Assembly: GCF_000143415.4 (NCBI RefSeq) | Contig: NW_003314294.1 | Coordinates: forward strand, 1,606,770 to 1,670,769 | DNA: 64,000 nucleotides | Reading direction: 5' to 3' | From: Selaginella moellendorffii | Taxonomy: Eukaryota > Streptophyta > Lycopodiopsida > Selaginellales > Selaginellaceae | Shown here: positions 1 to 12,000 of the stretch, in pieces | Layout of the letters: every line of letters starts with the position of its first letter | Position numbering within the stretch: the first letter of the stretch is position 1 | Notes under the pieces: model-generated | Database searches by the model: none | Told to the model about the DNA's origin: nothing | Seen by the model: only the letters and a program-made list of their open reading frames with translations | Position numbers and translations under genes: made by a program

Positions 1-2261
1 ACAAATTGAGCTTAAGATAAATTCAAATCTATATCAACCAATATGAAAAGGATAATAATGGGCTTATTGTTATAAAATTAAAGTTGAAAAATAAATATTA
101 AATGAAGTGGTGCTAAGTAAACCCTTTTGATGGTATTCCTAAAAGAAGAATAAGGGACATTAATTTATTTGCCCAAGGTCCCGCTACTATTTGTATGACT
201 CCTTATTTCTCAAAAAAATCTCAATGTAAAGAACTTCTACTACAAAAACACTAATAGGATATAATTGATATCAAAGTCACCACTCATGAAATGAAGGATG
301 CCAATATGGTAAATGTTAATAATGTTAATATTTATGGCCAAACTCATCTTATGCATTGCAATAAACATTATAGTCCACATCCTTGTCCTATCTTTGAATA
401 TAGGTAGTAGTAGCATTGAAATAAGATCATTTCCCACAGGAAGTGAAGTTAAAACACATATAGCTACAAGTGAAAAAGATGATATCTCATAGTGTTGTGT
501 TAGTTAAAGAACATCAAAGGTGGTTGAGCCAAATGTATGTACAAGTCCTATAAGATTTTAATGAAATGAGCCATAATATACCCAACTTGATTGGCTCCAA
601 CATATTTGGCTGTGCATGAAGCAAGAAACTCTAAAAACAAATATGAAATTGCATAATTGACTTAGATAGCCTTTGACAGAGATAATACAATTGCTAAAAG
701 GCATCATCATGGTTGCCAATATGTCAAAATGTATACTTAAAGACCTTTGAGAGAAGGCTCCAACCACACGAGTGGCTATGTTCAAACTATTTTACTATTG
801 CAATGCTATCCCTTGGAGATATATAGGGAATTTATGCATCCCAAGAATGATATATAGCAATCATTGTAAAGTGATTAAACTAATGGTACACATCATCCCT
901 AAGATTCCCACAAAATAAATTCAGCTGGATGCAAGGATTAATAGCAAGAATAAAAGGAATTGCATCACATGTCATAAATGCTATTATCAATTGAGTTTAA
1001 TTGGTCAACTACAACTATATAACATTAAGTAATTGCACTAATTGTTACTTCAAAGTCAAAAGAGGAGTATATTATTCTACCATAAAGAAAAAAGAAAATG
1101 AAAAACAAAAGAGAAGAAATGAAAAAACCATAGGAATTAAAGAAGATTTAGACAATGCAAAAGTTAAATCTAAACAAAAAGCACAATTATTATTCTTTAG
1201 GGACAATTAAAGTTGTGAGTTCATGGAATATAAAAATGAACATGCATATTAGATTAGCCCAAAAGCCCTAGGTTATATATAGGAGCGAGTGGTTTGCATT
1301 GCCCCATAGAGACTACAATAATATTAAGAGTGCACTCTTAGAGATACTAGTGAAACCACAAACATGAACCCCTGACACTACCCATGGGCCATCTGCCTCC
1401 TAGGTGACTCCACTGTGAAACTTGAAGCCATCTACTACACTTTGTGACATGTGAAACTGCCACGAAACACTGTAGGAATGGAGCTTCACATCCTCCTACA
1501 ATGGCACAATGAGAGATTTGCCATGGATCTAGAGATCTTGCTCACCCTAGTTGTGGTGGCAGCTAGGGTCTGCAAGCTTTGCAATTTGGGGCTTTTGGTT
1601 CTAGGGGGGAATTGAGTTTTGGGAATGATTGAGGCGAGGAAGAAGGACATTGCTAGCATCACTAGTCCTTTATTAACTTTGCCGGAGTGGCTATAACAAA
1701 GGATAGGCTTGTTTTCTCCTCTTTTGGCTTAGTTTTCACTCTTTTTCTTAATTTGACTTCACGGCTGACATCTAGGGAGTGGTCAGAAGCACTCCTCAGC
1801 AATGCTTCAATCTGATCTGGGATCTAGGAGATTTGGATGACCCTAGCTTGTGCTCTAGAATTAGGGCAGCTAGGGTTAGGGTTCCCCTGTTCCCTTACCT
1901 CTAGGGCTGGTTTAGAATTAACAACTTATGGTTAAATTTATTTGTTCCCCAAAGGTGATCTCAACACTAAAGGTATTACTACTGTACCAACCTCTTACAC
2001 CAAAGCTATATTTGTTCTTATGGTTTCAATGCTTATACCACACAAACTTGTAAAGGATCAAACTCATGATCAAAGAGGTAGTGAGGGTGGTGACATGGAT
2101 TAAGGCTTGTGAGGTAGCAAAGCTATATCATATGTAGGGGGAGTGAGGGTTAGGCCAAGCCTCACCCCACCCTTTAGAGACTTTGTGTTTAACAGCATTT
2201 CTTAGAGTATGCTTTAGAGTAGAGTATTTTGTTGCTTGCAAGAATCTTGAGTGTGGCTTAG
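1..2261. other. AT-rich leader, no recognisable gene
   Basis: I see only short frames interrupted by stops and no conserved motif on either strand. It may hold very old retroelement debris. A TATATATA stretch lies near 1274. The last bases (2257-2261, CTTAG) form the left target-site duplication of the following LTR element. Confidence 0.5.
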
Positions 2262-4010
2262 TGTAAGTGACTAATTTTTCCATTCTACTTTAGTCACTTA
2301 ACCACACCTCCAACCACTTGGAGGAGTCTCATTCATAACTTCCATAAGTCCCATTCAGGACTTGGGGCTTGCTAGCCCCGAGAATGGCATCCATGCCACT
2401 CAAACTTTGCACTTGGTCCAAGTGCTCCATGTGTCCAGTCCTATGACTGACACCCCAAGGCACCACCAACATACCAGCCCGTTATGCTAGGCCATGCCCA
2501 TTCACCTTGGTCACATTGGTGGTCCAACACCACCTGCATTGCAATCTCGTCTCTCCAAGACTGGGCCATCCGTCCATGAATGGTCATCCTAGATCCACTC
2601 CTTAGCATCCTTAGGATGCCCACAGACATGGGGAATAACCTTCCCCAATATCTCCTTTTCGGTCCCCACCAAGTCCCTTTTTCTCCTTGGCCGTATTTGC
2701 CAACATTGCCACTGAATCAAGCCTATGGGCCCAACCACTAAGTCTCACTGTCCTCTAAGACTTCCTCACCGTGTGACTGTGTCCTTGGTCACCACACCAG
2801 AGGGCTACTCCTCTTCCTTTCCACAGTCTAGGACTTTGGGACAACATTTCGGAACACTGTGGCTCTACGTCATGGGTACTCTCCCCGCCTTCCACCTTTA
2901 GGTGCTCTAGCCATGGGCTTAGAGCAAGGTTCCGTTGAGCCACACTAGGTATCCAAGTAGGTAGTGCCACCCACACTTGGACTGGGAGCATCGACTAGTT
3001 AATCTCCCGGGGGAACTAGAGTTGGCTCTTGAACACTTTACCAAACTACCCCGCTTGTCGGTCCGTGTTCACTCTAGTCTTAGACATCCTAGTGGGCAGC
3101 TCATCACCCAACACTGGGTACAGCCTTCCTGGGCTAAACTGGCCTTTCCTGGCCCACTACAATCCTCCCCCTACTATACTTTTAGAGCTCACCAAACCCC
3201 CCAGGGTCTGGGAGACAAACACTTTGGGCTTTCACCCTCTTAGACTCGGATTCGGACTCGGACTCGGACTCGGACTCGGACTTGGGCTTGGGCTCGGTCT
3301 CGGCCTCGACCTTGGTCTCGGTCTCGGTCTCGGTCTCAGTCTTGGTCTTGGTCCCGGTCTCGGTCCCGGTCTCGGTCTCGGTCTTGATTTCGGACTCCAT
3401 CTCGGACTCCATCTTGTACTCCATCTCGGGTCCATCTCGGACTCCATCTCGGACTACATCTCAGACTCCATCTCGGGTCCATCTCGGACTCCATCTCGGG
3501 TCCATCTCAGACTCCATCTCGGGTCCGTCTCGGACTCAATCTTGGATCCATCTCGGGTCCACCTCGGACTCCACCTCAGACTCCATCTCGGACTCCACTT
3601 CGGGTCCATCTCGGACTCCACTTCGGGTCCATCTCGGACTCCATCTCGTGTCTGTCTCAAACTCAATCTCAGATCCATCTCGGGTCCACCTCGGACTCCA
3701 CCTCAAACTCCATCTCGGGGTCCTTCTCGGACTCCATTTCGGACTCCACTTTGGACTCCAACTCGGGTCCATCTCGGACACTTCCAAATGTTATGTGTTA
3801 GTCCTTTTGGGTCCCTTTTTGGGGCCTCACTTATTGCTCGCTTCGTGCTCGTTCCTTGAGCACTTTGTTGGGAGTTCCACTCCCACTCTTGACCTTTCAA
3901 GTCGGAGCTTTTAGTCCAAACGTGTTACGCTTGTTTTGTTTTCGCTTCGGCCACCACCTCATGGCACCCTTCCGGCTCCACTTTGGGGCCTAGGGATTTT
4001 GTGTCTCACA
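2262..4010 (-). repeat. Family-A 3' LTR
   Basis: On the minus strand it starts TGTGAGACACAAAATCCC and ends TTAGTCACTTACA, with TG...CA ends. Related copies lie at 7320-9882, 18999-20214, 40705-41649 plus 54770-55390, 56080-57886, 61242-62077 and 62150-62792. The body has unique GC-rich sequence and a long minisatellite (3240-3790). Long frames here are by-products of the repeat. Confidence 0.85.
3240..3790. repeat. Minisatellite inside family-A LTR
   Basis: It begins as TCGGAC hexamers, shifts to TCGGTC hexamers and then to a 12-mer TCGGACTCCATC alternating with TCGGGTCCATC. All units are multiples of 3 or 6 with no stop, which creates long artificial frames of alternating Ser-Asp, Gly-Leu or Arg-Pro. 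The same hexamer-to-12-mer order recurs in every family-A LTR with different copy numbers. Confidence 0.9.
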
Positions 4011-7000
4011 ACTCCACCACCCATAGACAAAGTTTGATGTCCTCATCAAACGATAAACTATTTTATAAAGTAATACCAACTTGTATTACCATTTTCATCC
4101 TTGGCCCCTCGCCAATATTTGTCAATGGTTTGATATTGAAGGCTCACCATGCCTTCCCCATCCTCTAAGGAGTATAGTCTCTCCAACTTAGAGACTGATT
4201 AGACCACTTGTGGTGGTTCTCTCCTTTTACTGGTTTAGTTCTTGCTAAATCTGTTAGAGACACCATCTCTATCTGAATCCCACTACTCCTTCTCGAGTAG
4301 TTTTAGTTTACATCGTTATAAGCTTTGCACTTTGGAACTTTCACTTTTGACTTCTTTAAGTCAATTTCCTAGGTGTTTCCAATACCTTGCATTGCACATA
4401 TTGTGCAACTCCACTTCCCCATCCTAGGAAGTTCTCTACTTGAGGGCACCACTGTCCTCTCTTCTATTTTGTGCCACCTTGGGCACTAAGTTCCAGTTAT
4501 CATAATTTGTGCTAGGGTTGTTTATGGCCCTATTATTTGGCTACCTTATCGCTCCTTGCCTTGGAGCTTCCGCTTTCACCAAATTGGAGCAATTAAGAAT
4601 CCATCCTTGGAAACACATTGTCTTTCTCACAATTGGTTAACACCCAACACATTAGTGTTCTTGGCCTAATTTTGCCTTTTTGGATTCTTTCCCCTGATTC
4701 CCATGGCTCTTTTCTTAGCCACTAGTCTTTTGCTCCTATCCGTGATTGTTGCACCCAACAACATAGAATTACTACTTCCATTTTCGAGGTATCCTTTTGG
4801 TTCCATAGCAAACACTTTGTTTTGCCAAGTCCAAAGGGTGTTAACCCCTAGTATGTCTCTTTAACATTTTCTGCTGTGGGCTCTATCCAAGGCCTAAGTT
4901 TTGAGACCCTCCTTTGGATCTTTTATAGAGACTACTTTCCTCAGACTTACTATGCCATCGCATTGACATTCTTAGGTGTTCTTCCCACTTGGTCACCTTG
5001 ACCAAGCCACTATCATCAATAGTTCAAATCAACACTTTTGAACTAGGAACTTTATCCCATAACCTCACAAGGACCTTATCCTTGTTTTAGCCATAAGACC
5101 ACTTAGTGATCTAACCTTGGCACTTTAACAGGTTTGCCAATAGGTACTAGGTCTTCCAGACCTTTAAGTTGTTGACCATGACCCCGGGGGCATCCCCCAC
5201 ACTTGGCAGTGCACCCAAGCCAGCCCTTCCAGCCAAGGGTCCATAGCAGCTAAGACTGGGTGTCCCCATCTCATTCACCACGTCCTTAGTGCCACTTGCA
5301 CCAAAGTGTTCAAGTTGGATATGCCGAGCTTTCACGCTGAGCAATCTAACCATGTATCACAACTTTGAGGCATCCCTCGCTTGGCAGTGTGCCCAAACCA
5401 GTCTCCTCACTGAGAGTCCATGACCACCAAAAAATAAGTGTCCTCATATTCCAAACCATCACCACGCCCTAGTGATTTGGGACTCAAACCCAAGCACTAA
5501 AGGGTCGGGACTCGAACCCAACCTCCGTATATGCATCTATGGATGGCATCGCACAGGATGCCTGGCGTGACCCCCACACCGATGCACCAATATGTACTTC
5601 AAGTGCACTACAAATCACAGCTTAGGAACCTAGTTCCTCCGCACTGCCAAGTCCTCTCGCTTGACAAGTCTGTGATCTTGCATGGACTCCTCCATGCTCG
5701 GCCCCATGGCCCACCTTTTTTGAAGTTATCACCTTCAACTAGGGTATTTGTTCCCCCAACTTGCCAATCTCGCTTGGCAAGTCCTCCGACCACTGTAACA
5801 TGGTTCCTGCATAAGCGTGAAAGTCCTTGACCATTGACTTTTGTTCAAAGCCCTCTCTTTGAACACTCGGGAACTACTTCCCCAACCTTGATAGTCTCAC
5901 CTCATAGCTAATTTCAAGACCACACTTCTGCTGCGCCACTCTGATTTCGCGTGCTCTAAGAACCATTTACACTTGGCTTTCTAGGTACTTATCTACCTAG
6001 AATTGTCTTCGGGAACCTTCAAGGAACTCTTGTTTCTTAGCTCGCTAAGGTTTCTCCTTTGCAAGCTCCCTAGTCACTATATGGTTTAACATGAATAATT
6101 TCACATTTTAGACTCTCCATGGCATTGCGGTTGCTAGTAACAACATCTTCGAGCACCCTCTTGATTCTCCACTCCCAACTTGTATAACCGCCCTCGGTTA
6201 TCCCCGTCGATTCTTATGGTTTGGTTCCATCCCTTTACTACTTTGTTTTTTGGCCTCATATGTTTCCTTCAATTATTCTCCTCCAGACTAAGAGGATAGC
6301 TTTGCACTTTCTACCATGCCTTAACAAGTATTCATAGGGATGAACCTACCCGATAGCCTCGAGAGTGGTTCCTCAATCCAAGTATGCTCACCTTGTAATC
6401 CCACACACCGGAATTAACGTTGCTACTCATGGGCCTTTATATGCCCATGATTAACCTTGCCAAAATCCCTTTTTGGCTTTGTCCAATTTGGGTAGACGGA
6501 CTTCTCCCGTCTCTGCAACCTTGGACATTTGGATAGCACCTCCTATCCATCATTCACTAGGGACTTTGTCCTTTGAGCATTATCCATTACCCCCTCTTGG
6601 TGTTCTAGAGTGCTTGGGTGTCCCAATGATGGCTTCTTTGACAATGAGCATTTCCTTTTACGACATTGACTTACTATATCACAACATAAACAACTTATCC
6701 CCGATAAGGGTATGTTTCACTTTAAGAAGTCTTGGGTAGCTACCTTCTACCCGTTTAACCAATTATCTTGCACCTCCTACTTAGTTGCCTCATAGTTGTC
6801 AAGTCCTACAACTCATTGCTGGTGCTTCCACACCTCCATCATTATCTGAGTCACCACACTCTACCACATGCCTTCCAGCTTAGGCTATGCCATTCCTATT
6901 TCCATTGGGATTCCCTTGGCAAGGGGTTCTCATAAACCCATCAACATAACCTGAAGGTATCACACCTTAGCCTATTTGGTGTCTCCACACCATCGGCTAC

Positions 7001-7319
7001 ATGAGTTTGCCTTTATGACACTTTGCACTTGTATCTAGGTCTTTGCCAAGACCAACCAAGTCGTTTCTCATGCCAACTATCCGTTAGCACTACACCATAA
7101 TGTTCGCACACAACTCTGCACCAAAGTTACTTCTTCTGGGAACACCTTTCCCACAACTTTAGTATGGCACATTCTACCACCCATGAAATACCCACTGTTC
7201 TCATACTTAGATCTTATGATCCTCCCCATCCTTCGTGGGGCATAACACACTTCAATCCAAATGTTTCCATCAGTCCTTTAAGACCAATTCTTGACTCCAC
7301 TTAAGTCATTCAGCCAAGT
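4011..7319 (-). other. Interior of family-A element copy 1, non-coding
   Basis: It matches, in reverse complement, the interior of copy 2 at about 57.9-61.2 kb; for example the block near 5150-5350 corresponds to about 60000-60110. No reading frame of the expected size or motif is present. Two tRNA T-arm or pol III B-box-like elements (reverse complement of GGTTCGAGTCC) lie near 5460-5525. Confidence 0.8.
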
Positions 7320-9882
7320 TGTAAGCGACTAATTTTTCCATTCTACTTTAGTCACTTAACTGCACCTCCAACCACTTGGAGGAGTCTTATTCACAACCTC
7401 CATAAGTCCCATTCAGGACTTAGGGCTTGCTAGCCCCGAGAATGGCATCCCTGCCACTCAACCTTTGCACTTGGTCCAAGTGCTCCATATGTCCAGTCCC
7501 ATGACTAACACCCCAAGGCACCACCAACATACCAGCCCATTATGCTAGGCCATGCCCATTCATCTTGGTCACATCGGTGGTCCAACACCACCTACATTGC
7601 AATCCCGTCTCTCCAAGACTGGGCCATCCGTCCATGAATGGTCATCCCAGATCCACTCTTTAGCATCCTTAGGATGCCCACAGACATGGGGAATAGCCTT
7701 CCCTAATATCTCCTTTTTGGTCCCCACCAAGTCCTTTTTTCTCCTTGGCCGTGTTCGCTAACATTGCCACTGGATCAAGCCCATGGGCCCGACCACTAAG
7801 TCTCACTGTCCTCTAAGACTTCCTCACCGTGTGACTGTGTCCTTGGTCACCACACCAGAGGGCTACTCCTCTTCCTTTCCACAGTCTAGGACTTTGGGAC
7901 AACATTTCGGAATACCGTGGCCCTACATGGGCCTCATGGGTACTCTCCCCGCCTTCCGCCTTTAGGTGCTCTAGCCATGGGCTTAGAGCAAGGTTCCATT
8001 GAGCCACACCAAGTATCCAAATAGGTAGTGCCACCCACACTTGGACTAGGAGCATCGGCCAGTCGATTTCTCGGGGGAACTAGAGCCAGCTCTTGAACAC
8101 TTTACCAAGCTACCCTACTTGTCGGTCCGTGTTCATTTTAGTCTTGGACATCCCAATGGGCAGCTCATCACCCAACACTGGGTACAGCCTTCCTGGGCCA
8201 AACTGGCCTTTCCTGGCCAAACTGGCTCCACTACAGTCCTCCCCCTACTATACTTTTGGAGCTCACCAAACCCCCCAGAGTTTGTGTCGCGAATGTGACT
8301 TCGGGTATCGAAAGATACTTGTCGGCCAGTCGTTACGGGCACTCTTTCCATACTACCGTGACGGCAGGAGATCGGTACAATTGGATCCCTTTAGTAGCCC
8401 CTCTTGTGCTAGTGGAGTTAACTGGGCATTTCAAGTGTATTTAGACCGGATGAGCATAAGGACGGAATTCCTACGTGCTATTAGCTAAGCATACTTAGCC
8501 CGGTAAGGAGTTCCCGTCTCGTTTTGTCTTGCACTTGCTAGTAACAAGAACCCTCGCTTATTGAGACTAGTCCCTCAATATCGCTAGATGATAGCTTACC
8601 GTGTCTGCCAAACACCCTCGCTATCACACTCTTTGTGTTGGTCTCATTTCGGTCCCAAATACTATTTATGGAAAGTGTCTAGATTAACTCATTTGGCATA
8701 TCTACGGAATGTAGAGATTGGCCCGAATACAATGGTGTTCGTCCCGTGTCCAAATTCGCAATCTAGTGCCATTCCATATTTAGTAAGTTTCAAGCTTGTC
8801 CCAGAGACTAACTCCTGATACTAAGGGAGGCTTGGGGTGAAAGCCCAAAGTGTGTGTTCCTCAAGGGGGGGGGGGGGCTATGGAGGGTTCCAAATGTATA
8901 GTAGGGATAGTGGTTGGAATGCATGTCCGACCACCTGAGACATTAATTTGGCTCCCGCTGGGTTGTGTCGCTCCTTGTTCTGCATCCGGCTTGGGTCTAA
9001 GCCCAAGCTCCACGCTGCTCTAGTCAGTGGAGTACCCTCCTTCTCGCATTAGGCCACCGGTATGCCAAAATTGTGCCAGACTCCATCTGACACCATTTTG
9101 CGTGCAGGTGCTGGATATGGGGAGCTGGTGCTCGTGGGATTGTACCAGACCCTTGTTTCGTAGTGCAACGGGCTTGGAGTTCAGCTCCAAATTCAGGTGC
9201 GCTACAGTTTGGGAGACGAATGCTTTGGGCTTTCACCCTCTCAGACTCGGACTCGGACTCGGACTCAGACTCGGACTCAGGCTTGGGCTCGGTCTCGGCC
9301 TCGGCCTTGGTTTCGGTCCTGGTCTCGGTCTTGGTCTTGGTCCCGGTCTCGGTCTCGGTCTCGACTTCGGACTCCATCTTGGGTCCATCTCGGACTCCAT
9401 CTCAGACTCCATCTCAGGTCCATCTTGGACTCCATGTCGGGTCCATCTCAGATTCCATCTCAGGTCCACCTAGGACTCCACCTTGGACTCCATCTCGGAC
9501 TCCATCTCAGGTCCATCTCAGACTCCATCTCTGGTCCGTTTCAGACTCAATCTTGGATCCATCTCGGGTCCACCTTGGACTCCACCTCAAACTCCATCTC
9601 GGGGTCTTTCTTGGACTCCACTTTGGACTCCAACTCGGGTCCATCTCGGACACTTCCACGTGTTATGCGTTGGTCCTTTTGGGTCCTTTTTTGGGGCCTC
9701 GCTTATTGCTAGCTTCGTGCTCGTTCCTCGAGCACTTTGTTGGGAGTTCCACTCCTGCTCTTGACCTTTCAAGTCGGAGCTTTTAGTCTAAATGTGTTAC
9801 GCTTGTTTGGTTTTCGCTTCAGCCACCACCTCATGGCACCCTTCCGGCTCCACTTTGGGGCCTAGGGATTTTGTGTCTCACA
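7320..9882 (-). repeat. Family-A 5' LTR, split by a solo LTR
   Basis: LTR sequence runs 7320-8284 and resumes at 9212, interrupted by a 922-bp insertion with its 5-bp duplication. Joined across the insertion it matches the other family-A LTRs. The minisatellite occupies about 9232-9660. Confidence 0.85.
8285..9206 (+). repeat. Solo LTR, family B
   Basis: A 922-bp segment begins TGTCGCGAATGTGAC, ends GCGCTACA and is flanked on both sides by GTTTG (8280-8284 and 9207-9211). TG...CA ends plus a 5-bp duplication define an LTR left after recombination. It contains a 13-base G run at 8865-8877 within a stretch resembling part of the family-A LTR. A decayed second copy starts at 14492. Confidence 0.9.
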
Positions 9883-10230
9883 CTTAAATTGGAGTGTGCT
9901 CACATTCATTCTGTGGACGTGGGTTCTTTTGTTTGAGCGAAAAGTGTGTTTCTATTAGTGTCCTAAGTACCTTGGAGTGAGTGTGTTCAGAGATCCTATG
10001 TCAGCATTTGCAGTGCCTTGTGAGGTTGGGTCATATACACATATTTTTTCCAAATCGTGAGGCTGCCATTAGCAAGTAAAGAGTGACCGGTCTGTGTTGG
10101 CGAGAGATCAAGGAAGCATTGCCAAGCTGCCATGTTGGATAATCTGTGCCACATGGCTTGAGTGATGAGTTTGTTCATTGCACCCTTCTTGGTATCAAAG
10201 GATTTGTGTGATGATTCTTGCATGTGGGGA
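9883..10230. other. Unassigned spacer
   Basis: This lies between the family-A element and the first recognisable gypsy remnant. It may be the leader of the gypsy element, but its 5' LTR was not found. Confidence 0.3.
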
Positions 10231-12000
10231 AAGAATTAGCTTATGAAGTGCAAGTTTCTTTTTTTGATCTTTAACCAGCTACTATTGTGGCATCTTCTTG
10301 AAGAGTTATGTAGGAAGATGGCTGGTGGTGGATCCAGTTTAAGACCATGTGAATCTCTACAATCTCTACAAAGCTTGAGAAGTAGAGTTAGGCTGATATT
10401 GCTAAAGAGGAGGAGTGCACCCAAGGAAAGACACAAGTGGCGGCATTTCTAGCTAGTGTCAAGGGAAAATATGCTCAAGAGGGTGGTGTAGGTATGTCCA
10501 AGGTTCAAGAGTGAGGAAAACATGCCTAAGATTAAGAAAAGGGGAAAGAGTGAGCTTTCCCTCAGTGGGAGATTCCGTGGGAGGATCAAATTGAGATAGG
10601 CCAAGGCTTAGGTGGTGAGGTGACGGCAACAAATCTTTCTGAGGTGACTTCATATCTTTCCACTGAGGAAGACCTTCTTTTAGACACAAGTATGGAGGAT
10701 TCTCACCATTGTTTGAGGTTAGAATGGCACCTTCAACATGCCTGAGGTTCCTTTCAACCATGCCACCAAATCTTGATGGAATGGTTGGTCCCTTTTATCT
10801 TAAATCTGCAAGTGTCAGTAGATTCCCACAGTTTGGCCAAGAATCTTCACGATCTCTGCCACAAAGTGATCTAACAAGTTCAAGAAGTGAGGAAGAGTGA
10901 GGTGGCTATTATCCAAGATCAACACGTAGTAATTTTGGAGTTGTAGGAAGTACTACACAAGCCTATATTGATGTAGAAGAAGAGGAGATGACATAGGGGT
11001 ATCTAGAGGCAATGATGGAAGAACCAATGCTATGGCCAAGCAAACGGAAGACTATACTAAATAGGTATCCCTAGTGTCTACCAGGCTAAGGACTTGCACA
11101 TCCCTATAAACCCTAAAATACCCCAATCTTATGCCCAAGAAGTAGACCAAGGATGTGAGTTTGAAATACAAGATGAGTACTTTGAGGATTTAGTAGAGAT
11201 TCCTAATGGTGAATTTTCTAAGGAAAGAATGGAGCATCAAAAGAGCAGGTAGAGAATGATGTGTGGACAGACGTCAAAAATCTTATAGCAACATTGACAC
11301 AAGACTTAAAGAGTCAACTCATGAAAGTCAATCATCAACTTGCATCTTTTGGGAGGAAATTAGCCAACCAAGGTGGTGGTGCCAAATGAAACAACAAATG
11401 CTTGAAATGCAATGGCAATCACGGGGCTTGAGATGAACCAGCAACATCCAGCTGCCACTCATGTTGTATACATTGAAGAAGATAATGTAGAGTGAATTGA
11501 GGCAATGGAAAATTTTGTTGCAAAATCTTTGGATTTAGATGCCAAACAGGAGGATGCAAGGCTGTATGCTATCTACACTTGAGAGCAGCAGAATAATGAT
11601 GAGGAACATTGAAAGAAAGTGGAGAAGTAGAAGAAACCTCTCGTAAGATCTTGAGATCTTAAACTAGAGACCAAGGAAATTACAAAGCACGTCAAAGAGT
11701 CTCTAGTCCATTTCCAACTTCAAGAAATCTTGATGACCAACAAGGGGAGGTGTGCATTGCAACTCCTAGTAAAACAAGTTGATGAAGATTGTCGCCAAAC
11801 AAAAGTGGAGTGAAAAAGATCCTAATCAGAGAAAACTGGAATCTTTGTGGTGTTTGATAGGTGGTCTGTGTGACCATATGCAACTATTGATGCCACCATA
11901 TTTGGAGTGAAGGTAGAAGCCTTACTTGATTCTTGGGCGAATCAATTTGTTCTTGATTATGAAGTTGTGAAGCAATTGAAGATTTAACACTTGGTTGAGC
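10230..12000 (+). pseudogene. Decayed gypsy gag and protease region
   Basis: The stretch upstream of recognisable pol carries many stops. Near 11880-11990 a protease-like segment reads ALLDSWANQFVLDYEVVKQL, resembling retropepsin with the usual LLDSGA triad damaged at the Gly position. The gag part is assigned by position only; no zinc knuckle is convincing here. Upstream fragments about 10490-10900 are Lys/Arg-rich with stops. Confidence 0.45.

Larger units (their letters stand above)
2257..9887 (-). mobile_element. Non-coding LTR retroelement, family A copy 1
   Basis: Two family-A LTRs (2262-4010 and 7320-9882) in the same minus orientation bound an interior of about 3.3 kb. Flanks are CTTAG on the left and CTTAA on the right, a 5-bp target duplication with one G/A difference. 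On the minus strand a purine-rich tract (GGGTGGTGGAG) precedes the 3' LTR, as expected of a polypurine tract. The interior has no gag, protease, reverse transcriptase or integrase, so this is a large non-autonomous (LARD-like) element needing proteins in trans. Compared with copy 2 (55391-61241) it lacks the primer-binding-site end of the interior, so an internal deletion next to the 5' LTR is likely. The 5' LTR is split by a solo LTR at 8285-9206. Confidence 0.82.

Noticed and set aside
3029-3914. Long open frames with Gly-Leu, Ser-Asp or Arg-Pro repeats
   Set aside because: They are by-products of hexamer and 12-mer minisatellites inside an LTR, present in several frames and both strands. 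The same applies near 9163-9786, 19251-19629, 40704-41492, 56802-57907 and 61259-62048.
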